Shown: positions 36,809 through 44,728 of the stretch, piece by piece
How the letters are laid out: each line of letters starts with the position of its first letter
Position numbering within the stretch: the stretch's first letter is position 1
NCBI GenBank assembly: GCA_030148985.1
Contig: JASBSJ010000039.1
Span: forward strand, 1 to 64,000
Source of the DNA: Sphingopyxis sp.
Lineage (GTDB): Bacteria > Pseudomonadota > Alphaproteobacteria > Sphingomonadales > Sphingomonadaceae
DNA length: 64,000 nucleotides
Direction of reading: 5' to 3'
Program-made: the position numbers and the translations under genes
The notes under the pieces: generated by a model
Told to the model about the DNA's origin: nothing
Database searches by the model: none
What the model saw: only the letters and a program-made list of their open reading frames with translations

Positions 36809-38128
36809 TTAGTTCGCCGCCAGCGCGAGCAATCGCGTCACCAGCCCGACCAGCGTCTCGGTGGCGACCGGCGCGTCGGGGTTGTTCCAGCTCGCGGTGA
36901 CGACGAACCATTTGCCGTCCGATTTGCGTTGTCCCAGCAGGCTCATCGAAATCACCCCGAGTTCGGATCCGCCCTTGTAGCCGAGCCACGACCAGTCCTT
37001 GACCGCACCGGGGTTCATGCCGGGATTGATGGCCATCGCCGCCATCGCCGCCATCGCCTCCGGCGACCGCCGCTTGCGCAGGTCGATCATCACTCTTGCG
37101 ACGTCGTTGGGGCTGGCGAACCATTCGAGGCTGTCGATAAAGCGCGGCGCGCCGGCAAAGCTGACGCCGTCGACATTGGCAAGGGTGAGCCGGTCGCGAT
37201 TGGCGTCGAGCAGCTGGCGCTGCGCGGCATCGTTGCCCGCGACGAAGGCCGCGCGTTCGGCCGCAAAATTATTGCCCTTGAGTGCGAACGCCTCGACCGT
37301 GGTGAGGAAGGGGATGTTGCGCGACGGCGCGCTGTGGCCCGCCGCGCGCATCCGCGCTTCGATCCGGTCGCGGCCGAGCAGGTGAATCAGCGTATCGGTC
37401 GCGCTGTTGTCGCTGACCGAGATCATCCAGTTGGCGAGACTTTGCAGCGTCACCGGCGTGTCTTTCGGCCAGTTTGCGGTGCCCGCCGACGAAAAGCTGA
37501 GGTGCGACAACGGCACGACGTCCGACCATTGGCGTTTGCCCGCCGCGACCTGTGCCGCCAGTTCGTCGAGGATGTAGAGCTTGAAGGTCGAACCGACGGC
37601 GAATTGCCGATCGGCATTTGCCGAGGCGAGCGGCCGGGCGCTGTCCCCGTCGAGTTCGGCGACGAGGAAGCCCGCCATTCCGGGGAGCGCGGCGATTTCC
37701 GCGGCGACCATGTCGAGGCTGTCGTTCGCCATTTCAAGGCCCGTCAGCCGCAGGCCGATCACCCGCGCATCGGCGCCCGCGCCAACGTCGAGCAGCACCG
37801 CGGCGACGCCCTTTTCGAACCGCAGCGACAGCGACCCCGATCGACCGTCGTTCGACGCAGCCTTTTCGACCGCGATCGGCTGGCCATATTGGGCGATCAG
37901 GCCGGCGGTCATCGCTTTGAACTGTGCCTCGGGGATCGCCGCCTGGAAGGTCGGGTCGAAGTAATCAGCAAAGGCGATCTCGCCATTGAGCAGCGCAACA
38001 AGCTGTGCCGCGCGCTGTTCGAACGCGGTCGTGGTGGCGGCCTGCATTTCGGGTGACTGTGCAGCGACGGGCGCGGCAGGTGCCGACAGGGACAGCAGCA
38101 GCGCGGCGAGAACGGGCTTGCCGATCAT
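36809..38128 (-). CDS. Class A beta-lactamase-like serine hydrolase
   Basis: A 439-residue exported protein. The signal peptide is MIGKPVLAALLLSLSAPAAP, cleaved near VAA. Residues about 35-125 form an extra N-terminal domain (LLNGEIAFADYFDPTFQAAI) seen in some bacterial Cpe/DUF3887-type proteins. The beta-lactamase-like domain has STFK (180-183), SDN (239-241) and KGG (385-387), the three class A motifs. The Glu166 loop is not obvious and KGG replaces the usual KTG/KSG, so beta-lactam hydrolysis is uncertain. The start has AGGGGAAATC upstream. Confidence 0.8.
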   Translation of the reverse strand: MIGKPVLAALLLSLSAPAAPVAAQSPEMQAATTTAFEQRAAQLVALLNGEIAFADYFDPTFQAAIPEAQFKAMTAGLIAQYGQPIAVEKAASNDGRSGSLSLRFEKGVAAVLLDVGAGADARVIGLRLTGLEMANDSLDMVAAEIAALPGMAGFLVAELDGDSARPLASANADRQFAVGSTFKLYILDELAAQVAAGKRQWSDVVPLSHLSFSSAGTANWPKDTPVTLQSLANWMISVSDNSATDTLIHLLGRDRIEARMRAAGHSAPSRNIPFLTTVEAFALKGNNFAAERAAFVAGNDAAQRQLLDANRDRLTLANVDGVSFAGAPRFIDSLEWFASPNDVARVMIDLRKRRSPEAMAAMAAMAINPGMNPGAVKDWSWLGYKGGSELGVISMSLLGQRKSDGKWFVVTASWNNPDAPVATETLVGLVTRLLALAAN

Positions 38129-38162
38129 GATTTCCCCTCTGGATCGATGAACCGGCACGATA

Positions 38163-40142
38163 TTAAGCGTCGATCGCGGCCTCGTCGAGGCTGGCCGCAT
38201 TGGCCTGGATGAACTGGAACCGATGTTCGGGATGCTTGCCCATCAGCCGCTCGACCAGATCCTTGACCTGATGGCGCTCCTCATATTCCTGCGGCAGCGT
38301 GACGCGCAGTATCGAGCGCGTTGCCGGGTCCATCGTCGTTTCCTTGAGCTGGTTCGGGTTCATCTCGCCCAGCCCCTTGAAACGTCCGACGTCGACCTTC
38401 TTGCCCTTGAACAGCGTCGCCTCCAGCTCGGCGCGATGCGCGTCGTCGCGCGCATAGGCCGATGTCGCCCCCGCGGTCAGACGATAGAGCGGCGGTTGCG
38501 CCAGATAGACATGCCCGTTCCGCACAATGTCGGGCATTTCCTGAAAGAAGAAGGTCATCAGCAAGGTCGCGATATGTGCACCGTCGACATCGGCGTCCGT
38601 CATAATCACGATCTTTTCGTATCTTAGCCGGTCGGAATCGCAATCCTTGCGCATCCCGCAACCCAGCGCGAGCGCGAGGTCGGCGATTTCCTGATTGGCG
38701 CGGATTTTATCGTTGCTCGCGCTTGCAACGTTCAAAATCTTGCCGCGGATCGGCAGGATCGCCTGCGTCTTGCGGTCGCGCGCCTGTTTGGCGCTGCCGC
38801 CCGCACTGTCGCCTTCGACGATAAACAATTCCGTGCCTTCGGGGCCGTCGTTCGCACAGTCTGTGAGCTTGCCGGGCAGGCGAAGCTTGCGGCCGCTCGT
38901 TGCGGTCTTGCGCTTGACCTCACGCTCCGCCTTGCGCTTCAGCCGCTCGTCCATGCGGTCGAGGACGAGGCCAAGCAGCGCGCGGCCGCGATCCATATTG
39001 TCCGACAGGAAATGGTCGAAATGGTCGCGCACGGCATTTTCGGTCAGGCGCGCCGCCTCGGGGCTCGACAGGCGGTCCTTGGTCTGGCTCTGAAACTGGG
39101 GGTCGCGGATGAAGACCGAGAGCATCATCTCGCCGCCGTTGAACACGTCCTCGGCGGTGATCTGCGCTGCTTTCTTTTGCCCGATCAGCTCGCCGAACGC
39201 GCGCAGGCCCTTGGTCAGCGCCGCGCGCAGCCCCGCCTCGTGCGTGCCGCCCGCGGGCGTGGGGATGGTGTTGCAATACCAGCTGTACGACCCGTCGGAC
39301 CAGAGTGGCCAGGCGATCGCCCATTCGGCGCGGCCCTGATCGCCCGGAAAGTCCTGACGCCCGACAAAAGGTTCGGCGGTGGCGCATTCGCGCGTGCCGA
39401 TCTGTTCCTTGAGATGATCGGCCAAGCCGCCGGGAAACTGGAACACCGCCTCGGCGGGGGTGTCGTCGCCGATCAGCTCGGGCGCGCATTTCCAGCGGAT
39501 TTCGACGCCGGCGAACAGATAGGCCTTCGAGCGGGCCATGCGATAGAGGCGCTGCGGCTTGAAGCGGCCATGCTCGCCGAAGATTTCGGGGTCGGGGATG
39601 AAGGAAACGCTGGTGCCGCGGCGGTTCGGCGTCGGGCCGAGCTCTTCGAGCGGGCCGAGCGGGGTACCGCGGGAAAAGCGCTGGCGGTAAAGCTGTTTGG
39701 CGCGCGCGACCTCGATCTCGGTTTCCATCGACAGCGCGTTGACGACGCTGACGCCGACGCCGTGGAGGCCGCCCGACGTCGCATAGGCCTTGCCCTCGAA
39801 CTTGCCGCCCGAATGGAGCATCGTCATGATGACTTCCAGCGCCGATTTGCCCGGAAATTTCGGGTGCGGATCGACCGGCATCCCGCGCCCGTTGTCGACG
39901 ATGGTTAGCCGGTTGCCGACGTCGAGCGTCACTTCGATACGCGTCGCGTGGCCCGCGACGGCTTCGTCCATGCTGTTGTCGATCACTTCGGCGGCGAGAT
40001 GGTGCAGCGCGCGCTCGTCGGTACCGCCGATATACATGCCGGGACGGCGGCGCACGGGTTCGAGCCCCTCCAGCACCTCGATCTGCGAAGCATTATAGCT
40101 GTCGGAAGCGGGGGTCGCGGTGTCGAACAAATCGTGACTCAT
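38163..40142 (-). CDS. parE: DNA topoisomerase IV subunit B
   Basis: A 659-residue GHKL ATPase that, with ParC, decatenates chromosomes. GHKL motifs ATP-binding NSMDEA, DNGRGMPVD and GGLHGVGVSVVNALS are present; the TOPRIM domain has EGDSAGG and later DADVDGAH. QTKDR and the C-terminal RFKGLGEMNPNQLKETTMDP are typical. ParE rather than GyrB is suggested by the length and the DRKTQAILPIRGKILNV region without a GyrB-type insert. The start MSHDLFD is at 40142; the extension to 40178 is unrelated. parC is not in the window. Confidence 0.94.
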   Translation of the reverse strand: MSHDLFDTATPASDSYNASQIEVLEGLEPVRRRPGMYIGGTDERALHHLAAEVIDNSMDEAVAGHATRIEVTLDVGNRLTIVDNGRGMPVDPHPKFPGKSALEVIMTMLHSGGKFEGKAYATSGGLHGVGVSVVNALSMETEIEVARAKQLYRQRFSRGTPLGPLEELGPTPNRRGTSVSFIPDPEIFGEHGRFKPQRLYRMARSKAYLFAGVEIRWKCAPELIGDDTPAEAVFQFPGGLADHLKEQIGTRECATAEPFVGRQDFPGDQGRAEWAIAWPLWSDGSYSWYCNTIPTPAGGTHEAGLRAALTKGLRAFGELIGQKKAAQITAEDVFNGGEMMLSVFIRDPQFQSQTKDRLSSPEAARLTENAVRDHFDHFLSDNMDRGRALLGLVLDRMDERLKRKAEREVKRKTATSGRKLRLPGKLTDCANDGPEGTELFIVEGDSAGGSAKQARDRKTQAILPIRGKILNVASASNDKIRANQEIADLALALGCGMRKDCDSDRLRYEKIVIMTDADVDGAHIATLLMTFFFQEMPDIVRNGHVYLAQPPLYRLTAGATSAYARDDAHRAELEATLFKGKKVDVGRFKGLGEMNPNQLKETTMDPATRSILRVTLPQEYEERHQVKDLVERLMGKHPEHRFQFIQANAASLDEAAIDA

Positions 40143-40310
40143 GGTCTGGCTATACGGGGCGGGGAAGGCGGCTGGCAAGCGCGGTTTTGGCCAGCATCAT
40201 CTAGCCCGCAGCGGCATCGCTTCACCGCATTTCGGGGCGCGAGAGGAACTTTCCACGCTCGCGCAGGGTTGAGACGGCGACTGTAAAGTCATTAAAAAGT
40301 GGAGTAAAAC

Positions 40311-41144
40311 ATGAAATTCGCAGCTCTCCTCGCCGTTTCGGCGGCATCCATTCTGGCTGTCCCTGCCTTTGCGCAGGACAATCGCGACCCGTCGCAGGAC
40401 TTCGACGGCCCCTATATTTCGATCGGCGGCGGCGCAACTTTGCAAGGTAGCGACCGCGGCGAAACGCTGGTGTTCGATACCGACCGCGACGGCACCTATG
40501 GCGATACCGTCAATACCGTGGGCGGCACCGATGCCTTCTCGCCGGGCTTCTGTAACGGCGCGGCGACCGGAACCGCCAACATCGGCTGTCGCAACGACAA
40601 GGACGGCCCCGAATTTTTCGGACGCCTTGGTTATGACAAGCGCATGGGCAATTTCGTGCTTGGCGCCGTAGTCGAGGGCGGTCGCAGCGTCGCGCGCGAC
40701 AGCGTCAGCGGCTTTTCGACAACGCCGGCGAGCTACACGATGAGCCGTGAGGCCGATTATCAGGCCAATGCGCGTCTGCGTGCGGGCTACACACCGGGCG
40801 GCGGCGCGCTCTTCTATGTCACCGGCGGCGGCGCATATGCGCGGCTCGACAACAAGTTCACGACCACCAATGGCGCGAACAGCTTTGCCGATAATGGCAA
40901 GACGAACGGGTGGGGTTACGCCGTCGGCGGCGGTGCCGAGCTGATGGTGACGAACAACATCGGCCTCGGACTCGAATATCTCTACACCGACGTCAAGGAC
41001 AAGGATTATGTCGTCAACGTCGGTCCGGGAACCGCGCCCGCGACCAATCCCTTCCTGCTCAACGGCGGAGGAACCGACATCCAGCGCAGCAACCCGCATT
41101 TCCGCACGCACAGCGTGCGCGGGACGCTGAGCTATCGCTTCTGA
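40311..41144 (+). CDS. Outer-membrane beta-barrel protein
   Basis: A 277-residue protein with a signal peptide (MKFAALLAVSAASILAVPAF, cleaved after AFA) and a barrel of alternating strands (GLGLEYLYTDVKDKDYVVNV), ending in an aromatic GTLSYRF, a beta-assembly signal. It is of the OMP beta-brl/Omp25-like family, without a peptidoglycan-binding OmpA domain. FDGPYISIGGGATLQ is typical for the first strand. Function is structural or unknown. The ATG has GTGGAGTAAAAC upstream. A strong terminator follows. Confidence 0.85.
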   Translation: MKFAALLAVSAASILAVPAFAQDNRDPSQDFDGPYISIGGGATLQGSDRGETLVFDTDRDGTYGDTVNTVGGTDAFSPGFCNGAATGTANIGCRNDKDGPEFFGRLGYDKRMGNFVLGAVVEGGRSVARDSVSGFSTTPASYTMSREADYQANARLRAGYTPGGGALFYVTGGGAYARLDNKFTTTNGANSFADNGKTNGWGYAVGGGAELMVTNNIGLGLEYLYTDVKDKDYVVNVGPGTAPATNPFLLNGGGTDIQRSNPHFRTHSVRGTLSYRF

Positions 41145-41163
41145 TCCGAAGGATCGGAATAGC

Positions 41164-41203
41164 AACGAAAGCGCCGGGCCGAAAGCCCGGCGCTTTTTCG
41201 TTG
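41164..41203 (+). terminator. Rho-independent terminator (possibly bidirectional)
   Basis: The stem GCGCCGGGC (41171-41179) pairs with GCCCGGCGC (41185-41193) over loop CGAAA, followed by TTTTT. Flanking AACGAAA/TTTCGTT extends the pairing. It ends the outer-membrane protein transcript and lies one base from the convergent thioesterase stop. Confidence 0.9.
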
Positions 41204-41204
41204 C

Positions 41205-41603
41205 TTAACGGGCGCTCGGCGCGGAAAAGATCGCGAAATTGCCGTTGGCACTCGCGACAAGGCGGTCGTGCTGGAACAGGCGCGCGTCGATATTCGCGAC
41301 GCGCTTGCCCTTGTGCAGCACTTCGGCCTCGCACGTCAGCCGGCCTTCGCGCACCCCGACATGGTAATTGAACTTAATTTCCAGCGTCGCGCACCAGAAA
41401 CCCTCGTCCAGCGTGCTGAACAGCGCGCCGCCCATCGCCGTGTCAGCGAGCGAATAGGCGACGCCGCCGTGTGCGACCCCCTGTGGGTTGAAATGCTGGC
41501 GCGCGTTGATGTCGATCGCCATCGTGCAGCGCCCGTCGCCGCGCGTGACCATTTGCAGGCCAAGCGCGCGCGCGAACTCGAAATCCTGGCCGAACGGCCT
41601 CAC
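41205..41603 (-). CDS. PaaI-type hotdog thioesterase
   Basis: A 132-residue hotdog-fold protein. The motif VAHGGVAYSLADTAMGGALF holds the HGG...D core of PaaI-type phenylacetyl-CoA-like thioesterases, with IKFNYHVGVREGRLTCEAEV following. It clears stalled acyl-CoA in cells; the exact substrate is unknown. It lies nine bases from gcrA on the same strand (gcrA upstream), so the pair may form one transcript. Confidence 0.87.
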   Translation of the reverse strand: MRPFGQDFEFARALGLQMVTRGDGRCTMAIDINARQHFNPQGVAHGGVAYSLADTAMGGALFSTLDEGFWCATLEIKFNYHVGVREGRLTCEAEVLHKGKRVANIDARLFQHDRLVASANGNFAIFSAPSAR

Positions 41604-41612
41604 CGGACGCCC

Positions 41613-42302
41613 TTAACGAACTCGCGGGCCCCCAAAGGGCGGGGGCGGGGGCGGGCGGCGCGTGCCGCGCGGCAGCTGTGCCTGATAGGCGCGGCCGCAA
41701 TGTTCGACGCAATAGGGGAAGCCCGGGTTCACCGCTTGCCCGCAGAAATGGAAGTCGGGCTCACCGGGGTGCCCCATCGGCCAACGGCAGATGCGGTCGT
41801 TGAGGTCGAGCAGGCTCGTCTTGTCGGCGATTTCGGGGCTCGGCTTCGCGGGCACCAGTCGGCGCGGCGGCGCGGGCGGGATCGGCGCCTGCTGGTCGCC
41901 GGGGCCTTGCCGAATAAAGCCGCCGGGGCCGATCGACACGATGCGCGGTGCGTCGGCTTTCGGCGCCGGGTCGGTGCCTTCGCCCTGCGCGGCGTCGGCC
42001 GCAGGCTTGGGTTCGGGGCGCGATGCAACCGGCGCGGGACGCGGAGCGGCAGGGGCAGCAGGGCGCGGTGCAGCCGCGACGGGCGCGGGTCGCGGTGCAG
42101 CGGGAGCTGCGGGCTTGGCGGGCTTCGCGGCCTTTTCGGTCGCCTTGACGGGCGAGGGGCGCGATTTCAGCCCCAGGCGGTGCGCCTTGCCGATCACCGC
42201 ATTGCGGCTGACCCCGCCAAGCTCATCGGCGATCTGGCTGGCGGTCAGGCCTTTTTCCCACATGCTGCGCAGCTGTTCGATGCGCTCGTCAGTCCATGAC
42301 AT
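41613..42302 (-). CDS. gcrA: Cell cycle regulator GcrA
   Basis: A 229-residue protein. The N-terminal DNA-binding domain is MSWTDERIEQLRSMWEKGLT, ADELGGVSRNAVIGKAHRLG. A Pro/Ala-rich linker of about 95 residues leads to a conserved C-terminal Cys-containing region (ICRWPMGHPGEPDFHFCGQA, PYCVEHCGRAYQ). GcrA works with sigma-70 and CcrM-methylated GANTC sites in alphaproteobacteria to control cell-cycle genes. The start at 42302 matches family N-termini; the open extension to 42503 overlaps the divergent permease gene. The Pro/Ala linker is longer than in Caulobacter GcrA (173 residues total there, from memory). Confidence 0.94.
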   Translation of the reverse strand: MSWTDERIEQLRSMWEKGLTASQIADELGGVSRNAVIGKAHRLGLKSRPSPVKATEKAAKPAKPAAPAAPRPAPVAAAPRPAAPAAPRPAPVASRPEPKPAADAAQGEGTDPAPKADAPRIVSIGPGGFIRQGPGDQQAPIPPAPPRRLVPAKPSPEIADKTSLLDLNDRICRWPMGHPGEPDFHFCGQAVNPGFPYCVEHCGRAYQAQLPRGTRRPPPPPPFGGPRVR

Positions 42303-42419
42303 CAAATATTCCTCATCATTTCCCGCAGGCCATAGCGTCCGCCTTGCGATCCTTTTGGGGATCGACGATGCGACGGCCCGGCTTGCGGTAAGATCGGGGA
42401 GGCGATAGGCGAGAACGCC

Positions 42420-43292
42420 ATGAACGACCAGCCCCAAATTGCGAACCCCGACTCGGCGAATATCCGCGCGGTTCCGGCCTTCGCCGAACCCGGCGTCCCG
42501 CACATCCGCGCGCTCAACGTGCCGGGTATGCAGGCGCTATATGTCAAGGAGGTGCGGCGGTTTTTCAAGGTCCAGCTGCAAACTATCTGGGCCCCGGCGA
42601 TCACGACGCTCCTTTTTCTCGTCATTTTCACCGTCGCGCTCGGCGGTGCGGGGCGCACGGTTATCGGCGTGCCCTTCGCCGATTTCATCGCGCCGGGCCT
42701 GATCATGATGGCGATGCTGCAGAACAGCTTTGCCAATTCCAGCTTCTCGCTGCTCGTCGGCAAGATCCAGGGGACGATCGTCGATTATCTGATGCCGCCG
42801 CTCGCGGTGGGCGAGCTGGTCATCGCGCTGGTCGGTGCCGCGGTCACGCGCGCAATTCTTGTCGGCTTCGCGCTCTGGTTTGCGATGCTTTTCTGGCCCG
42901 GGGTGAATGTCGGCGCCGATCATCTGTGGGCGGTCGCGCTTTTCGGGGTGCTCGGCGCGATGATGCTCGGCTTCCTTGGCCTCATCACGTCGGTATGGGC
43001 CGAAAAATTCGATCATGCCGCGGCGGTGACCAACTTCGTCGTCACCCCGCTCGCGCTGTTGTCGGGCACCTTCTATTCAGTCGATCTGCTCGCGCCCTGG
43101 TTTCAGGGCGTTGCCCACGCCAACCCCGTCTATTACGCGATCATGGGCTTTCGCTATGGCTTCATCGGGACGGTCGATGCGACGATCGCCAATCCGGTGC
43201 TCACTGCGGCGCTGGTGCTGGTCGGCGTCAATATCGTGCTGGGGTTCATCACATATCGCCTGCTGGTGTCGGGCTGGAAACTCAAAGCCTGA
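42420..43292 (+). CDS. ABC-2 type transporter permease
   Basis: A 290-residue protein with a cytoplasmic N-terminus (about 55 residues) and six membrane helices (first: IWAPAITTLLFLVIFTVALG). The FIAPGLIMMAMLQNSFANSS and NFVVTPLALLSGTFYSVDLL segments match the YadH/NodJ type of ABC-2 permease. An ATPase partner is not adjacent, which is unusual for such systems. The start MNDQPQIANPD is 117 bp from divergent gcrA. The substrate is unknown. Confidence 0.88.
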   Translation: MNDQPQIANPDSANIRAVPAFAEPGVPHIRALNVPGMQALYVKEVRRFFKVQLQTIWAPAITTLLFLVIFTVALGGAGRTVIGVPFADFIAPGLIMMAMLQNSFANSSFSLLVGKIQGTIVDYLMPPLAVGELVIALVGAAVTRAILVGFALWFAMLFWPGVNVGADHLWAVALFGVLGAMMLGFLGLITSVWAEKFDHAAAVTNFVVTPLALLSGTFYSVDLLAPWFQGVAHANPVYYAIMGFRYGFIGTVDATIANPVLTAALVLVGVNIVLGFITYRLLVSGWKLKA

Positions 43293-43316
43293 CGCCCTCG
43301 CCCCGGCGCTCTCTAC

Positions 43317-43691
43317 CTAGTGCCGGTGGATCGCACGCACGCGGTAACGCCCGCGCTCCAGCCCGTCGAACATCGTCTCGACCTGCGGATGATCGATCGG
43401 CCCGCCGTCGCCGTCGGCGACCAGATTCTGCTGGCTGACATAGGCGATATACGACGAATCGCCGTTTTCGGCGAGCAGGTGGTAATAGGGCTGCTCTTTG
43501 GCCGGGCGGATTTCCTCGGGAATCGCTTCATACCATTCGTCGCTGTTCGCAAAGACGGGATCGATGTCGAACACGACGCCGCGAAAGTCGAACATGCGGT
43601 GGCGCACAATGTCGCCCGGCGCAAAGCGGGCGCGGCCGATCAATGGCGCGGTAACCGCCGAATGGCGGGTGGATGAGGACTCGGGCGTCAT
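43317..43691 (-). CDS. hspQ: Heat shock protein HspQ (YccV-like)
   Basis: A 124-residue protein. RFAPGDIVRHRMFDFRGVVF, DWYEAIPEEIRPAKEQPYYH-like (SDEWYEAIPEEIRPAKEQPY) and HLLAENGDSSYIAYVSQQNL are the signature of the hemimethylated-DNA-binding YccV/HspQ family. In E. coli HspQ is an adaptor and substrate of Lon. The function here is by family only. Two convergent neighbours give no further hint. Confidence 0.9.
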   Translation of the reverse strand: MTPESSSTRHSAVTAPLIGRARFAPGDIVRHRMFDFRGVVFDIDPVFANSDEWYEAIPEEIRPAKEQPYYHLLAENGDSSYIAYVSQQNLVADGDGGPIDHPQVETMFDGLERGRYRVRAIHRH

Positions 43692-43865
43692 GCGGTCAAT
43701 CTATGACGGTTTACGACTGTTTCAAGTGCGTTACATTCACCTTTGCCGCGGTTTGCCGAGTCGATTGTGATCGAGGGTACAGATGCGTTGGTCATCAGGG
43801 TTCAATATTCCTGTGGCTTTCGTGTGTCCCGATCGGGTTTCGGGCCGCATCCACAGGGGAGACGC

Positions 43866-44495
43866 ATGATGGCTGACCTACCACCCAATAGTCCGAGTCC
43901 CGCCGCGGGTATCGTCCAGCGTGCCAAGGACATATTGCTCAAACCCAAGGAGACGTGGCCGGTCATTGCCGCTGAGCCGGCGACGACGCAGTCGATCTAT
44001 GTCCCCTATGTCGTTGCGCTTGCAGCGATCGGTCCGGTCGCAAGTCTGATCGGGGGCCAGCTTGTCGGTGTCTCCGTACTGGGCGTGACCTGGCACCCGC
44101 CCATCGGCGCCGCGCTGACACAGGCGATCCTGTCCTATGGGCTGACGCTGGCCACCGTTTTCATGCTGGCGCTCGTCATCGACGGGCTGGCGCCGAATTT
44201 CGGCGGGCAAAAGGACCAGATCCAGGCGCTGAAGGTCGCGGCCTATTCGGGCACCGCCGCGTGGGTAGGCGGCATTTTCGGGCTGATACCCATGCTCGGC
44301 CTGATCGGGCTGCTGTTTGCGCTCTATGGGTTGTATATTCTCTACCTCGGCCTGCCGGTGCTGATGAAGGTGCCGCAGGACAAGGCGCTGGCCTACACCG
44401 CGGTCGTCGTCGTCATCGCAATCGTGCTGTTCTTCATCGTCGGCGCAGTAGTCGCCTCGATCACCGCACCGTCGCTGATGGGCGCGCAGATGTGA
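43866..44495 (+). CDS. Yip1-domain membrane protein
   Basis: About 209 residues. RAKDILLKPKETWPVIAAEP is the Yip1-family N-terminal motif, followed by five membrane helices (for example GLTLATVFMLALVIDGLAPN, GLIPMLGLIGLLFALYGLYI). The function in bacteria is unknown. Two adjacent ATGs (43866 and 43869) follow AGGGGAGACGC; the second has better spacing. The longer frame from 43743 is not similar to the family. Confidence 0.82.
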   Translation: MMADLPPNSPSPAAGIVQRAKDILLKPKETWPVIAAEPATTQSIYVPYVVALAAIGPVASLIGGQLVGVSVLGVTWHPPIGAALTQAILSYGLTLATVFMLALVIDGLAPNFGGQKDQIQALKVAAYSGTAAWVGGIFGLIPMLGLIGLLFALYGLYILYLGLPVLMKVPQDKALAYTAVVVVIAIVLFFIVGAVVASITAPSLMGAQM

Positions 44496-44501
44496 TATGG
44501 G

Positions 44502-44527
44502 CGGCCGTTCCGCCTTCGGGACGGCCG
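44502..44527 (+). terminator. GC-rich hairpin after the Yip1-like gene
   Basis: CGGCCGTTCC (44502-44511) pairs with GGGACGGCCG (44518-44527), with one G-U pair, over loop GCCTTC. It lies seven bases after the stop but lacks a U-tract, so termination is only possible. Confidence 0.45.
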
Positions 44528-44556
44528 TCAGCCGATAGGTCAGATCAGGGAAAAAA

Positions 44557-44646
44557 TGGAGGAGAGTGAGGGATTCGAACCCTCGGTACCGTTGCCGGCA
44601 CTTCGCATTTCGAGTGCGACGCTTTCGACCACTCAGCCAACTCTCC
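44557..44646 (-). tRNA. tRNA-Ser (anticodon CGA)
   Basis: A 90-nt class II tRNA on the minus strand. Acceptor GGAGAGT pairs with ACTCTCC, with encoded CCA. The anticodon arm is TCGCA-CTCGAAA-TGCGA, giving anticodon CGA. A long variable arm and GGTTCGAATCC T-arm support serine identity. Confidence 0.97.
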
Positions 44647-44728
44647 TCGCTGAGAGGAGACGCCCCTAGCGGCGGTCCGTCCCCGTTGCAACCCTCTGGT
44701 CACAAAAAAGGACGGACCGGATGCGCGA

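Noticed and set aside
35926-38128. ampR-ampC type regulatory pair
   Set aside because: The LysR-type gene and the beta-lactamase-like gene are convergent with a repeat between them, not divergent with a shared operator, and the enzyme is class A-like rather than AmpC.
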